In this document: piece after piece, positions 9,001 to 21,300 of the stretch
How the letters are laid out: every line of letters begins with the position of its first letter
Position numbering within the stretch: the stretch's first letter is position 1
NCBI RefSeq assembly: GCF_000003815.2
Contig: NW_023365833.1
Location: 1 to 33,369 of the forward strand
DNA from: Branchiostoma floridae
Lineage: Eukaryota; Chordata; Leptocardii; Amphioxiformes; Branchiostomatidae
Length of the DNA: 33,369 bases
Direction of reading: 5' to 3'
Notes under the pieces: model-generated
Seen by the model: only the letters and a program-made list of their open reading frames with translations
What the model was told of the DNA's origin: nothing
The model's database searches: none
Program-made: the position numbers and the translations under genes

Positions 9001-10190
9001 AATCACTAACTTCACCAATGTCAGTTTCCACGGCGTCATGGAGTTTACATTGGCTGGTGTATGAAAACAGAACTATGGAGTTGTTTCTCAACCCCGTACC
9101 ACAAGTCTAAAGGAACTTATTTCCAGTGCACACTGTTGTCCTCTTCAATGTTTGAGTAGGCTTCAATTTTTTTTCACAGCACCGTACAAACGATACTTAA
9201 CGTTAACAAAAGTGTTCCATGTATCTGTGGAGCTCCCCTACGAGCAAGCAAGTCTGAAGGCCATGTGCGTTAATTCCGACACAACGCAGGGAAATAATTT
9301 CCCGTCAATTGATACCCCACATAATGATAATTGCTTTATTACGACCAGGGAGGGGCATTGTTATAGCGTGCGTCTGAAATATCAATTTTTCAATCTACAC
9401 GTACAATAGAGGGCGGGTCCTCTCCAAAATCCACCCAGAGCACATTACTACATCACTGATCATTGCTACCTGACGGCGAGCGCAGTGTGAAACCGTAGCG
9501 ACCAAAACTACTCGTCACGTGTAACCCCATATAATGCGAAACGTGACAAAATCGTTAATTGTGCGGATCCATGATATTTGTTGAGTGATCTATGAAATGC
9601 TTGGTCTCCCAGCGGTCACTAACTCTAATAAAAGCAACCCTCAACGCTGGACTTCATAGGACCGCGGTCATGGCAATGTTGTTGCGTAGGGGTTAGCGGT
9701 AGATTACTCAATACAGTAGAAGCCAGTTAATAGCACAACGGATAAACGCACACTTCTGTTAACTGCACAGAATCCCCAAATTCCAAACCGGTGCGGTCCA
9801 ACTAGATAGCTTTGCATTATTGCACAATCCGGATAATTGCACGAAATTTACTGGCAAATAGGCTGTGCAATTAAGCGGCTTCTACTGTATAAGCAAAGGG
9901 TAGTGAGGAATTGTGGTTTAGTGGAGTTAGTGGGCATTGTAGCCTATCACATGTCCCGTTCTCTGTCCGTACTCTTCACTCTTGCAAAATTATTTCCTCT
10001 GCCACCCACAGCTGAAATAGGTGGACAAGGAACTTCAAAACCTTTCTCATGCCCCTATTCCTAATTTCCTTGCGACATGTGGTTGGTGGGGAGTGTGAAC
10101 AGAGAACGGGGCATATGATAGAAAAAATAAGATTACACTATGCAGCTAACAATCAGTCATACACGTCGACAAGAACTACACGAATTTTCA
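9001..10190. other. Intergenic stretch between gene A (5' end) and gene B (3' end)
   Basis: No exon is supported. It contains the MITE at 9714-9887 and otherwise unique-looking, weakly AT-rich sequence. The plus-strand frames at 9152-9409 and 9837-10064 lack any recognisable protein pattern; the second begins inside the MITE. Confidence 0.55.
9714..9887. mobile_element. pogo/Tigger-like MITE (174 bp) with TA target duplication
   Basis: The terminal inverted repeats are CAGTAGAAGCC and GGCTTCTACTG, flanked by TA on both sides (9712-9713 and 9888-9889). The CAGT start and TA duplication are typical of pogo-type Tc1/mariner elements. Subterminal motifs (TTAATAGCAC, TTATTGCACAATCCGG, TGCACG) repeat inside. 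It has no coding capacity. Confidence 0.82.
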
Positions 10191-12202
10191 ACAATGTACA
10201 TGTACTTTTATTGCTTGATGTACAAATGTATTTATCAACCCTCTATATAATTGGATGTCAAAGAGAAGATTACAAGTGATAACTGAGTGAGCAATAGTCG
10301 TATCATAGAAACCTATATATCAACTTATCTAAGTTACACGTATAGTTACAATCAATGATGACAATATAACATTATGTAAGAAATACGATTTCAAATCATC
10401 TGTGGCTGTATGTTAATTAATCTAAAACAATATATATACTCTGAAATACATTATGATGCAAGTTCAAACAAAATAGCAGCAGTTTATATTAAGTAACAAT
10501 GGGAACAAAGTGGATGCAGTGAGTTCAGTGCTAGCAAAATCAAACTTGACATTGTATAGTGCCTAATTATACCTAGTGTCGTGGTATCTGTAAGACACAT
10601 AACATTACAGAATAGAATCATCCCCATATCCAAGTACAAAAAAGGAAAGAAAACTGAATTGAGTCAGTTGTTGCCTTTCTGTGAGAAGAGATTACCATTG
10701 CAACCCCTGTGTACATACATGTAAGTAGCATAGTGGCCCAAAATAGACCTGTTGGTCATGCTGAAATTAGGATTAGGAAACTGTATAGCTTCAATGCTCT
10801 GTACTTTGCACAATTGTTGTGCAAGAAAGTTATCAGTATGGCATCATAGAATACAGTAATGGAAGCAGATGTTAATGAACATTTTATATTCTCTATGGCT
10901 ATGAGATTAAGACTAGCTATATTTTACATTGTATGTTGCTAGAGGGATAATAATTTGCCAGGGGAGTTCAGCCACCATATAGTTGATAATAACAACTGGT
11001 TCAAGCTACTAAACCTTGAACTATCAATCATTTAAAGTTTCTAAGCACATGGAACAAAGCAATTTTGTATACAGGTGTGTAGAGGTCATATGCTGAGATA
11101 TTGGTAGAGAAAGCACACACAGTATTAATTGATACAAAGTTTCAAAAAGTAGCTGCACAGTTTACCTTCAAAATTGCATTTCCACATTTAAATCCAGAAG
11201 TTGATGCATTTTATACTATGTACAATAATGTACACAACACATTTCTAGTGTTAGGGTTAAAGCATAATAAATTTGTATTCTTTACCACTCCCAAGACAAG
11301 TTCGTGGTGAAAACCGCGAACATTAAACCATCGTGAAAGTTTCTGCATTTTACAGTATTACCATGCAAAGCCATGACGCAGCACAAATGTTATTCTTTGA
11401 TGCATGTCTGCACCCATTCCATAACAATGAAAGACTTTACCCTACAGTGGTTCATTAAAGCCCTCCATTAATGAAATTGCCTACCATGCAATACTTAGCA
11501 ATAATGCAATAAGATGTCATGTTCTTTTGATATGTTTGTACTTCATAGTGGCAGTATGATTGAGTCCTACAAACATTGTAAGGTTGATACGTTTGATTAT
11601 CAAATGGTCAATGGAATAGTCTGGAAGAAGAGGTACATTAAGATCAGTAAAAGGTACAAAATTATTATCACTATGACAGTTCCCTAAATTGTCACAAAGC
11701 AGTTTGTACTAATAACAAACATTACAATCATTGTTACAGTAATGTTTGTATATATTGTAACTTTTGAAAGATAACTTTACAGCTTAAAGATTCCCCTTTC
11801 CTATCTTCCTAACTTGTACTAATATATTACCATACCTCATTTCAGATATAACACATGCAAACCTATATACATGTCCTTCAAAAAACAACCTTACATTAAC
11901 CTCTGTACAACAAAGCATTCCTATCACAGTATACAGGCAGTATACATGTAACTATGTACATCATTAGCTTATAATGGCTACATGTACATGTATTGAAGGT
12001 CGCCTAATTCTAGCATCTCTATACAGCCCTACCGTTGGCATACAAAATCCTAAATTGGAAAGACAAGAGATATCTTTGATGTAGATGAATAGACTTAGAT
12101 TTACTAGTAATATTTCATTTTCTTGTCCCCATTTAGACGTGGAATGATCCGAAACTGAGTGAAATCAGGGCAGTACCACTGCAGTTTGGGGGTGTCCGAG
12201 CT
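10190..12202 (-). other. Probable 3' UTR of gene B
   Basis: This AT-rich stretch without introns or convincing frames lies between the stop codon and the AATAAA candidate. It includes CGCGAACATTAAACCATCG near 11313, which resembles the interior of a small DNA transposon ending TTTACAGTA at about 11350-11358. No other structure is seen. Confidence 0.4.
10207..10212 (-). terminator. Candidate polyadenylation signal of gene B
   Basis: AATAAA on the minus strand is followed downstream by a GT-rich stretch (GTGTAGTTCTTGTCGACGTG). It is the first canonical AATAAA I found downstream of the stop codon at 12203, giving a 3' UTR of about 2.0 kb. Confidence 0.42.
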
Positions 12203-12304
12203 TTACCTCCTCTTGCCAGCAGAAGGAGGGAGGGGGGGTCTCCTTTTGCTGCCTCCCTCCCCTGGAGCCGGAAGGGCCAGGATAGGGGGGCCGTACGGGT
12301 CAAC
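12203..12304 (-). CDS. DCDC1: Gene B exon 32: C-terminus and stop
   Basis: Phase 0. VDPYGPPILALPAPGEGGSK, then RRPPLPPSAGKRR and a TAA stop at 12205-12203. The stop keeps the sum of all 32 exons divisible by three. Confidence 0.8.
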   Translation of the reverse strand, partial: VDPYGPPILALPAPGEGGSKRRPPLPPSAGKRR

Positions 12305-15300
12305 CTGGAATTTAAAGAAAGGATGACAACACAGTTAAGAGAGCTTCATAGTACTTTATCTTGTCCAGTAAAGCAACCTCAATGAGGCCTGCAGGTTGAT
12401 TTGAGCTTCTAATGAATAGACTTCAGTTCCCAAACAAACTACAGCTCCCAAAGGACCTAATTATGACATTCTGTGAATGGAACATGCGTCACAAATTATG
12501 GTTTGTGCTGGATAGAATGATTGTTGTATACTCAGTCTGGTGGAACTAAATGTAATCTTCTAAAAAGCACCTTTCAATTTAAAATGCATTTGTGCCTCAA
12601 CAGTGCTGGCTATTTCTAATCAGCAATATTACCAGGTGTCATGTCATGCCAGAGTGGTTAATGTGAAAAAGAACCATTTGAAAAAAGCTTTTGAATAATA
12701 CAATGTGCTAGAGGGTCTCTAGATCTTGAGGTGAAACTCAGTGCTTTAAAATATTGTAGTCTAACAACATACAGCTTATACCTTTGTAGACTGTTAACAA
12801 TGGTCAATGGAAGAAAGAAGATAAATATTAGATTTAGTAACAGGTACTTACTATATACAAGTAATTTACATATTTCATATTATGTTTCTGTCACTTATTA
12901 AAAGCAACTACCATCAAAGTTAAAGACTAATAAACTACAAATGTTACACAGAGTAAGGGCAAGAGCTTAAAATCAAGATTTGAGAGCTTACAAGCACTTT
13001 AAACCTCCAACCTGACAATCAACTTGGGGAGGTGTAATGGAGGTTTAAACCAAAATCGAAATGACATTGCCCAACACTATACAAATGCTAAGTTCACATG
13101 AAGATGATGAAAAGAAGAAAGAAAACTTTAAGTAAGATACTAAATATCATTATTCTACTGGCAAACATTAAATGCAGAGAAAACCTTTAAGTTACCTCTA
13201 CTTTAGGGTTAGAGCGCGGAGTGACCATCAGCACATCGGTCGCCTCCATCCCTTCCTGTTTCCTGGCTCTCGACCACGCCGCCTTCACCTCAACCTTCCG
13301 TCTCGAGGCTGGGGGAGGGGGAAGATGAGAATTTTAATATCATAGCCATGGCAGCTAATATTTCTATGATTCATAACAATTGAAGAAACACTTTGGAATT
13401 CAAGAGGATGCATGCTGACAGGATTCAACAAGTTGGCAATGTGTGTTTATATTGGCTAAAATGTGACTCTGTTAATGGCTCAAGTTTTGTGTTTTTAAAA
13501 GACTCAAAGTCTGATAAAGAGACTCAAATGTGTAGGATGAATAGGTCAAGATCATAAAATCATGAGATCCTACATGACAGTATTCATGCAAGTTTTGGCA
13601 CTATTGCTTTTGTATTCTTCAGAGGGGAGAAATTCAAAGAGCTGCTCTGTATGTTTTCTAATACAGCTGCAGTGACTTGGAGGTAATGTAACCTGCTTGC
13701 CGTAAGTTGTAGTAATAAAGCTGAGGTTCTAAAGATCAACAATAGACAGCATGTACCTTTGTTGTTCATATAACCCTCTCCACTGGACACACATAACAGC
13801 TGATCCCTCTCCACATCATCCCACGATTGCACCTACAGAATATACACAAATATGATACACTGAGTTTAAAATTCATAAACAAACAAACAAAGGATTACAT
13901 GTATCTCAGAGGGAAAAGATCCTGCTTTAGAAATATGTATGGTGAGGACATTGCTATAAAATGTGGATATAAATATGGAACAAATCCTGAGTTGCAAGCT
14001 ATTTTGATTATCCATTCATGAAGACAATTGTTTCAAGTATATAATTATGTCAACATTGAGATTTACTAATATGGAGCTCCATCAGAAATCCCATTGAACA
14101 TGAACATTTCAAGTATCCAGATGTTCAGGACATTCTTGTGAAGTCTTCAAGAACAATGTAGTTTTAGTGTGCCAAGAATGTTGAAGTTATGGGCAATTTT
14201 ACTTTTTGAGCATCAAAACCCACCTTTTGTCCATCAGCAGTGTACAGTGTCCGTGCTGCTCTCTGCAGATTCAGACGAATTGTGCAGGATTCAAGCAGCT
14301 GGAGGAAAACAACATCACCAAACAGTTATTTTTGTTCTCTTTTTCCTTCAAATTTTTTCAGTGATGTGTTATTATTATGAGTGGTTTGGCATCTATTATT
14401 CATGGTGCATTAACTGCTTTTTGGCATGTCTTATTACCTGGATGTCTAACCTTCATTGACTCAAGCGGATTATCTTTCCATTTTTCCTCATTACCCTTAC
14501 CTGCGGTAGGTTGGCTCCCCAGGCATACACAGCCTTGTCCGCTGACTCTCCATTGGGGTACACCAGCACACGTTTCTGTAGGGACAAAAACTGTTTATTG
14601 ACTGGCCAGGGAAAAGTGATAGCATGGTTCTGAAAATTACATTTAAAATTGTTTTCTTTTATGTAAAACTATGTAATATGCTGTTTATTACTTGAACAAA
14701 CCACAGTGATATAAAAAAAAACTCATGATGCTTGATACAATGAGCAGCAGCTACTGTCAAGGACACAGAAATTAGAACCCCACATACTAGGGAAACGAGT
14801 ATATCATGCATTTGTAAGTCAAAGTTTGACACACCGACTTTTCGATATTGCATAATCATTTCACCAGTAGTCATATCAAAGCTACCTCTAAGTCAGTAAA
14901 TTATGTTATCCTTAGCTACAATGCTCTTACATCACTCTAAACACAATATTCACAACAACACTGAATACCTTAAAGTTTGTAGTATTACTTGTACTGCTAC
15001 TTGTGTATTGCTACATGTAATCGCACTGACCGTGGTCGGCTGCTCGTAGAGTTTCCTGTTGGTCCTGACGGTGCGAGGGCCCACCCCTGCCTTCTTACGC
15101 TCCACCTTCTGAACTGCCTTCACTTCAGACAGGTGGGTCTGGGGGAGAAACGATGTATGGCTTCATGATTAGTATGCTTTACTCTTTGCTATATTCAACT
15201 ATGATAAACTGACTCAGAGAACATATAGGGCAATGGCAAACTAAAGATACATAAATATAGAATATATATGCCAACTTTTTTCCCTATGGATACTGTTAAC

Positions 15301-18300
15301 ATTAATAATTTTTACAACATTGATCCATGATATTATTTAATAATAATGGACAGTACATAACATGACTATGATGATGACATAACAAGTTCATATTCTCATA
15401 TCATGCTACATTTCAGGCTGTCATTTATAGGGTAAATTTAAGTTCATAGAATTCCCGTTACAGTTTATTAGACAGGCCCTTGCACTGCAGACCCAACATG
15501 GTATACAGAGTTCAAGGCGCTCAAATGCTTCCTATTAGCTTAAAAGAAGTTGCTGTATTGCTTTCAATGGTAGCTAAGTAGAACCCCATAATATCTTCAG
15601 CTGTATGCCTTAATGCAGTTTTTAAATTTGCAGGTCAAAACTATGATTTCTAACATTTCACACCCCTCCTAATTTGACCCTAACTGACCTCCAGTTTCTC
15701 CACAGCCTCCTCCCTGGTGACCTCGTCCCGTGTGGGCTCCATCCACCCCCCCTCCAGCATCACAGGGTTCCTGCTGCTGGTGGTGGGGACAAACCTGGGG
15801 TGGGTCAGGCCCTTGTACCGCCGACCTGGGACAGGAAACAAACATGAACATTTACACACAAACCTGGGGTGGGACAGGCCCTTGTACCGCCGACCTGTCA
15901 AAAAATTTGTTAAACAAGAAAATCAAAAGCTTTTCCCTTCCTATTCGTATCCATGTCTTCAAAACATTACAAATTTCACTGTCTTCACTACTTGAAGGAT
16001 TCCTTAGGACCTGGTAACAAATATAGGCTGTAGGCTAATCATAAGCACATACTATTAGAAAGGTGTCAACATGGTATCCGGCATTTCCACCGAGACAAAC
16101 TTGTAGCTTCGGCGCCGGTTAAATGTAATCAAAGTTGTGTAGCCTGCTAATCCAGCTGTATCATAGCTCCCAAGTCTCTTCTGTCATCTCGGCAAATGTA
16201 ATTTATTTTCAAACAGCTCTTTGTGGAAAGGAAAAAAGAGACTCGGGAGCTATAATTCGGAGAGGACGGAAGAGACTCAAGAGGCTCAGCTATAATGTGG
16301 ACAAGACAGAAGAGACTCAGGGGCTATAGTACAGCTGGATCCCAGGCAATAATAAGTGTGTTACCCTGTATCTGCTGCAGATACCAGGCTATAAGTAGTG
16401 GCTAACCCTGCATCTGCATGGTGCAGAATAAAAAGAGACTTACCCTGCATCTGCATGATGCGGAATAAAAAAAAAAGTGACTTACCCTGCATCTGGTGCA
16501 GAATGTGTTTCTCCTTCTGCAGCTCCTTCAGCACACTCTCCCGCTCCTCACGATGGACCTGGTCCAGCGCTCGCTGACTCGCGACAACTGCACAGGAGGG
16601 GAAGTCCATGTTAGACTTAGTCACTTTGGACAAGATACTTGTCATGAACAATTTCACACAACAAAGTTTGCTACTTTGGGAGCTTTCAAAATGTACTGTG
16701 TCTCTTCTTTAACCAGCAGAGCTCATCTTGGAGTTCTGATCTGATCTCGTCATGTCACTGATGATATTGATACAGTAGCATCATGAAATGATAATTATAT
16801 AAAGTTCTTCATTGCCACTTATACTGTGGGTATTGTGCTTTGTATTCCTGTATCTATGTTCTCTATCATGTTAGTTGTATATGTAACACTACATTAACCT
16901 ATATCCATTACAAAACAGGTTATTTAGGGATATCAAGTCCACGGATATCGGTTTCTATATATCTATATGATACAGTACAGGTTTGAATTGTACCAAACAA
17001 AACTTTACCATCGGGACTGATGAAGGGTTCCCCACAGGACACCCAGATGGGGATGGGGTGGCAAATCAGCTCCTGGATGTATCACGTTAAAAGTGCCTAT
17101 GCTCTGTATCATGTTAGTTGTTCAGAATCTATGGTTGGTAATGTCCAGGTTTGAATTGAACCAAACAAAACATTACCATCCGGACTGATGAAGGGTTCCC
17201 CACAGGACACCCAGACAGGGATGGGGTGCCGGATCAGCTCCTGGATGTATTGTGTTATAATTGTACCTGATGATATGTCTTAAAGTTTGTACCTACGCTC
17301 TGTATCATGTTAGTTGTTCTATATAGCTGTTCTATAGTTGTTTTGAATTGAATTAAAAAAACGTTACCATCCGGACTGATGAAGGGTTCCCCACAGGACA
17401 CCCAGACGGGGATGGGGTGCCGAATCAGCTCCTGGACGTAACACGTTAATAGTGTCTATGCTCTGTATCATGTTAGTTGTTCAGAATCTATAGTACTGTT
17501 GCTAATGTACAGGTTTGAATTGAACCAAACAAAACATTACCATCGGGACTGATGAAGGGTTCCCCACAGGACACCCAGACGGGGATGGGGTGCCGAATCA
17601 GCTCCTGGACGTATTGCTTTAATAGTACCTGATAGTATGTCTTTGTACCCATGCTCTGTATCATGTTAGTTGTTCTATAGTAACGTTAATGTACAGGTTT
17701 GAATTTAACCAAACAAAACGTTACCATCGGGACTGATAAAGGGTTCCCCACAGGACACCCAGACGGGGATGGGGTGACGTATCAGCTCCTGGATGTTCAC
17801 GTCCACGCTGCTGTGTCGCTGTCGGGTCCCGCTGTCGCTTCCCCGCCGCTCGCGGTCGCCAACCTGCGCAGAGGACGGCCTGTCCCTGAGAGTCGATCTT
17901 GTGGTGTTTTCTGTCATAACAAAAAGATATATTAGAATGATATTATACAATATATAGAATACAACATATTTTGTATCATCTGTACTGTACCAGGTACCAG
18001 TCTGAGGGTTGGAACTGAGAGTGTTGCATTCATTTATGTCATACCCACCTGAGAAAAAAACAATTATGTTTCGATGCAAAATGCGCCAGAAGTTGAGAAA
18101 ATTTGGTGTCCTCAAACAAAAATTGTTACAACAGCAATTCCAATGTCTGAATTAGTTATTGGAGTTTTTGATCGCGCTCCACTCGATCGGCGTATACAGA
18201 GTACTTTCGAAATATTCTATGGCAGCCTGACTGTGATGAAGATTGGAAACCTGCGTGATGCTGCTTTTTATCACCCACTGACACCCAGTCCTGAACACCT

Positions 18301-21300
18301 GTATTGAACGTTATCGTGACCCAGGTATGACATAAAGTATATCATGAGTTTCCAGAGCAGTTCAAAGCTGGCTGTATGAAATTTTGCTGTGCTGTACAAT
18401 ATGGCTGTATGAAATTTTGCTGTGCTGTACAATATGAGGCCACCAAGGACGTGCATTGTAGAAACATTATACATTGTGTACATTGCTACTTAGAGGTACA
18501 TTGTGTATATTCATTAAATTTTTCATTTATCTAAATTACTCATGACAGCTTTGCACACTCAGTGGATTAGTTTGGTGGTTATACAAAAATGTAGCAAATG
18601 ACCAGGCGTCATGACACCATATACACCTCAGGTCGGGTCAACAACCCTTAATAAATTGATCACAGCATGATAATACGTGTATTGTAAAATTACCCTGTAT
18701 GTCCATTCTCTTGAAGCTGTCAGCCATGTTGTCATCCTCTGTCTTCCTCCCACCTCCATCTAACTCATCCTCATCTGTGGACGACACAACAATCAACTTC
18801 AGTGCTCAAACAATGGAACCTCATCTCACAAAATAATACACTTAGCACTACTGAGTCTGCAACAGCTTACTACTCACTGACTGCACAAACGACTGCACAA
18901 TTTTACCTCGCAAATTTAGATTATATGTCTCTTTGACAAAGAAGAAGTTCCTATTCAGATATATAATCTAAGTTTGCATCAAAAACAGTGATGCAAAAAA
19001 GACTGTAACAATTGAAAGCAAAATCGAAGCAGCTGTGGTTTTCATTTGGAGGTAAATTGTGACCAACACTTTTCTCTGAAAATATCATCTTAATTCTTAG
19101 ATAAATTCTTAGATAAAAAAGAGGCCGATACAAACTCCATGAAGCTTTGGTGACCATAAATGACAGATAAACACCTGATTTGAAGGTGAAGTGCCACTCC
19201 CCGTCACACCCATGTCCGGTGGAATAACCCACATATCTCACAAGCAGGGGGTTCGGATCGGTCCACTGCACGATGGGGTCCGCCTCCTCGTCCCTCCGCA
19301 CTTCGATCGTCCCGTTTCCGTCGTAGCTGATCCAGAACTTGTGATACTCCGTCGCGGACAGGATATCGGGAGTCCTCTGCGTGATCCTGATGTCCGGCAG
19401 GCCCTCGTGTTTGAACTGGCGAATGGCGGACATTCTGTTCATCATGGTCCCGATCACGATCTCGTACATCCCGTCCTCGTTGGCGTTGCTCTCCGACAGG
19501 GCAATGTGGGCGTCGCTCGCGGCCTTGACCTCGAAGCTGAAGGTGAAGCTGGATTCGGGAAGTTCGAAGCCGTCCCAGCAGTAGTCGAAGTCGTCGTTGG
19601 TGTAACGGTACGTGAACTCAGGCTCTGTGGGCAGAAAATGATGTAATTCATCTTAATTGAACAAAAAAAAGTCTATTTTGACACCTAACAATATCACAGT
19701 TTTTAATTTTTTCCAAATAATTTTATCGATTGAAATTGCTTGTCATAAAGAGGAACATGGATTAGCAAAGCAGCAATCTGATATAGAAGAATAATTACAA
19801 ACAAAACTACGTAAACAATAGACAATATTTCTTCTTGACAAAAAAGTAAGATTCAAATATCCGTTACATTTTTCTGAATTAATTTGTTCTTTTTAAGGAT
19901 TAATAAGTCCTGAATCGGTAGTGTGAGGAATCTACTCTACTTTATTTCACATACCTCCTCAATGGGTTAAATAGTCCTGTTTTTCAAAAATATACAAACC
20001 AAAAAGAGTAATTGCTTTGTCTCAAATACTAAATAGAAAGCCTCTTAGTACATGGAAATTGAACTTACCATCGGGCTGTTCCATCGTGTCTCCTCCCCCC
20101 TCCTCCTTCCTGTTCTCCTCCTGAGTCATCTCTCTCTGGTCCTTCTCATCATGGAGATAGGCCTGAACCTAGGGGAGCATGGGAACAAGGATCTATTATA
20201 CCAATGTAAGGACTATTTCATTTCAAAAGACAGGAGGGGTGTCCTGGTGCCTGTTCCTTATTACCCTGTGCATGGTGCTGAAAGAAGGGCTGGTGTACAA
20301 AATGGTGTTTCTCATCATGAAGATAGGCCTGAACCTAGGGGGGCATGGGAACAATGATATATGATATCAATACAAGGACTACTGTTAGTATTTTATTTAA
20401 AAAATTAGAAGGGGTGTCCTGGTGCCTGTTCCTTATTACCCTGTGCATGGTACTGAAAGAAGGGCTGTTGTAACATTTGTTATTAAGAACATTTAACTTA
20501 TAACCAAGGGAAAGGTAGGGTGTGTTTGTTTAGAACTGATCACAGACCAAGATTCAAAAGACCTCATTTATATCCAATCACTGGAATGAAGGAAAAAAAA
20601 TTGAAGATGGTGTGTGTGCATGGTGACATTCATCATTACGATAATCATTTTGACACCATAAAACTTCAAAGCAGGCAGTGACAAATGACCATCGACAAGG
20701 ATGTAAGATTTTCCAGTGATAAGACAGCTGAATTTTGCACCACAGGTGCAAAACTTTTAAGTTTGAGACCTTACAATCATCATACAACATTTGTGAATAG
20801 CAAAAAGAGTTGACACCCCTGGTAACAGCATCCACCATGACACCAGTATGTGCAAGCACTGTTAACCCTCGTGGGACGAGACAACGACAGACAATAAACC
20901 AGATAGTGAGTGAGTGAGAGGTACTTGTACCATAACATCATGTGTATTAAGATATAATGTGCCCTTATTTCCTCAGATCACACAGACTTACTGCCTCAAC
21001 ATTAGACTCTCCTGACTCCCCATTTGTTGCTACTTGCTGTTCCTCTTTAATCTGAAATATCATTCATACATCATCACCAAAGAAATAATGATTCAGAACA
21101 TCCGTATTTCAAGATCCTTTGTACTCGGCAGGGAACAATAACTGATGCTGTTAAACTTGTGAGATCACAATTATATTTCCATGCAGGGTCTTAAATTATT
21201 AATGCAAATTTATTATAGGAACAAACTTAACTCAAATTCTATGGCCAGTTTTTCTTTTTCAATTTGCCTTTTCATTTGAAAAAGGGTCAATGTATTTTGC

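Noticed and set aside
11101-11310. 69-codon plus-strand frame in the gene B 3' UTR region
   Set aside because: No recognisable motif, and it runs into a small transposon-like segment.
12133-12202. Longer C-terminus of gene B ending at a TAA at 12135-12133
   Set aside because: A first count of the C-rich run gave a longer frame. Recounting the bases shows an in-frame TAA at 12205-12203, which also makes the summed exon lengths a multiple of three.
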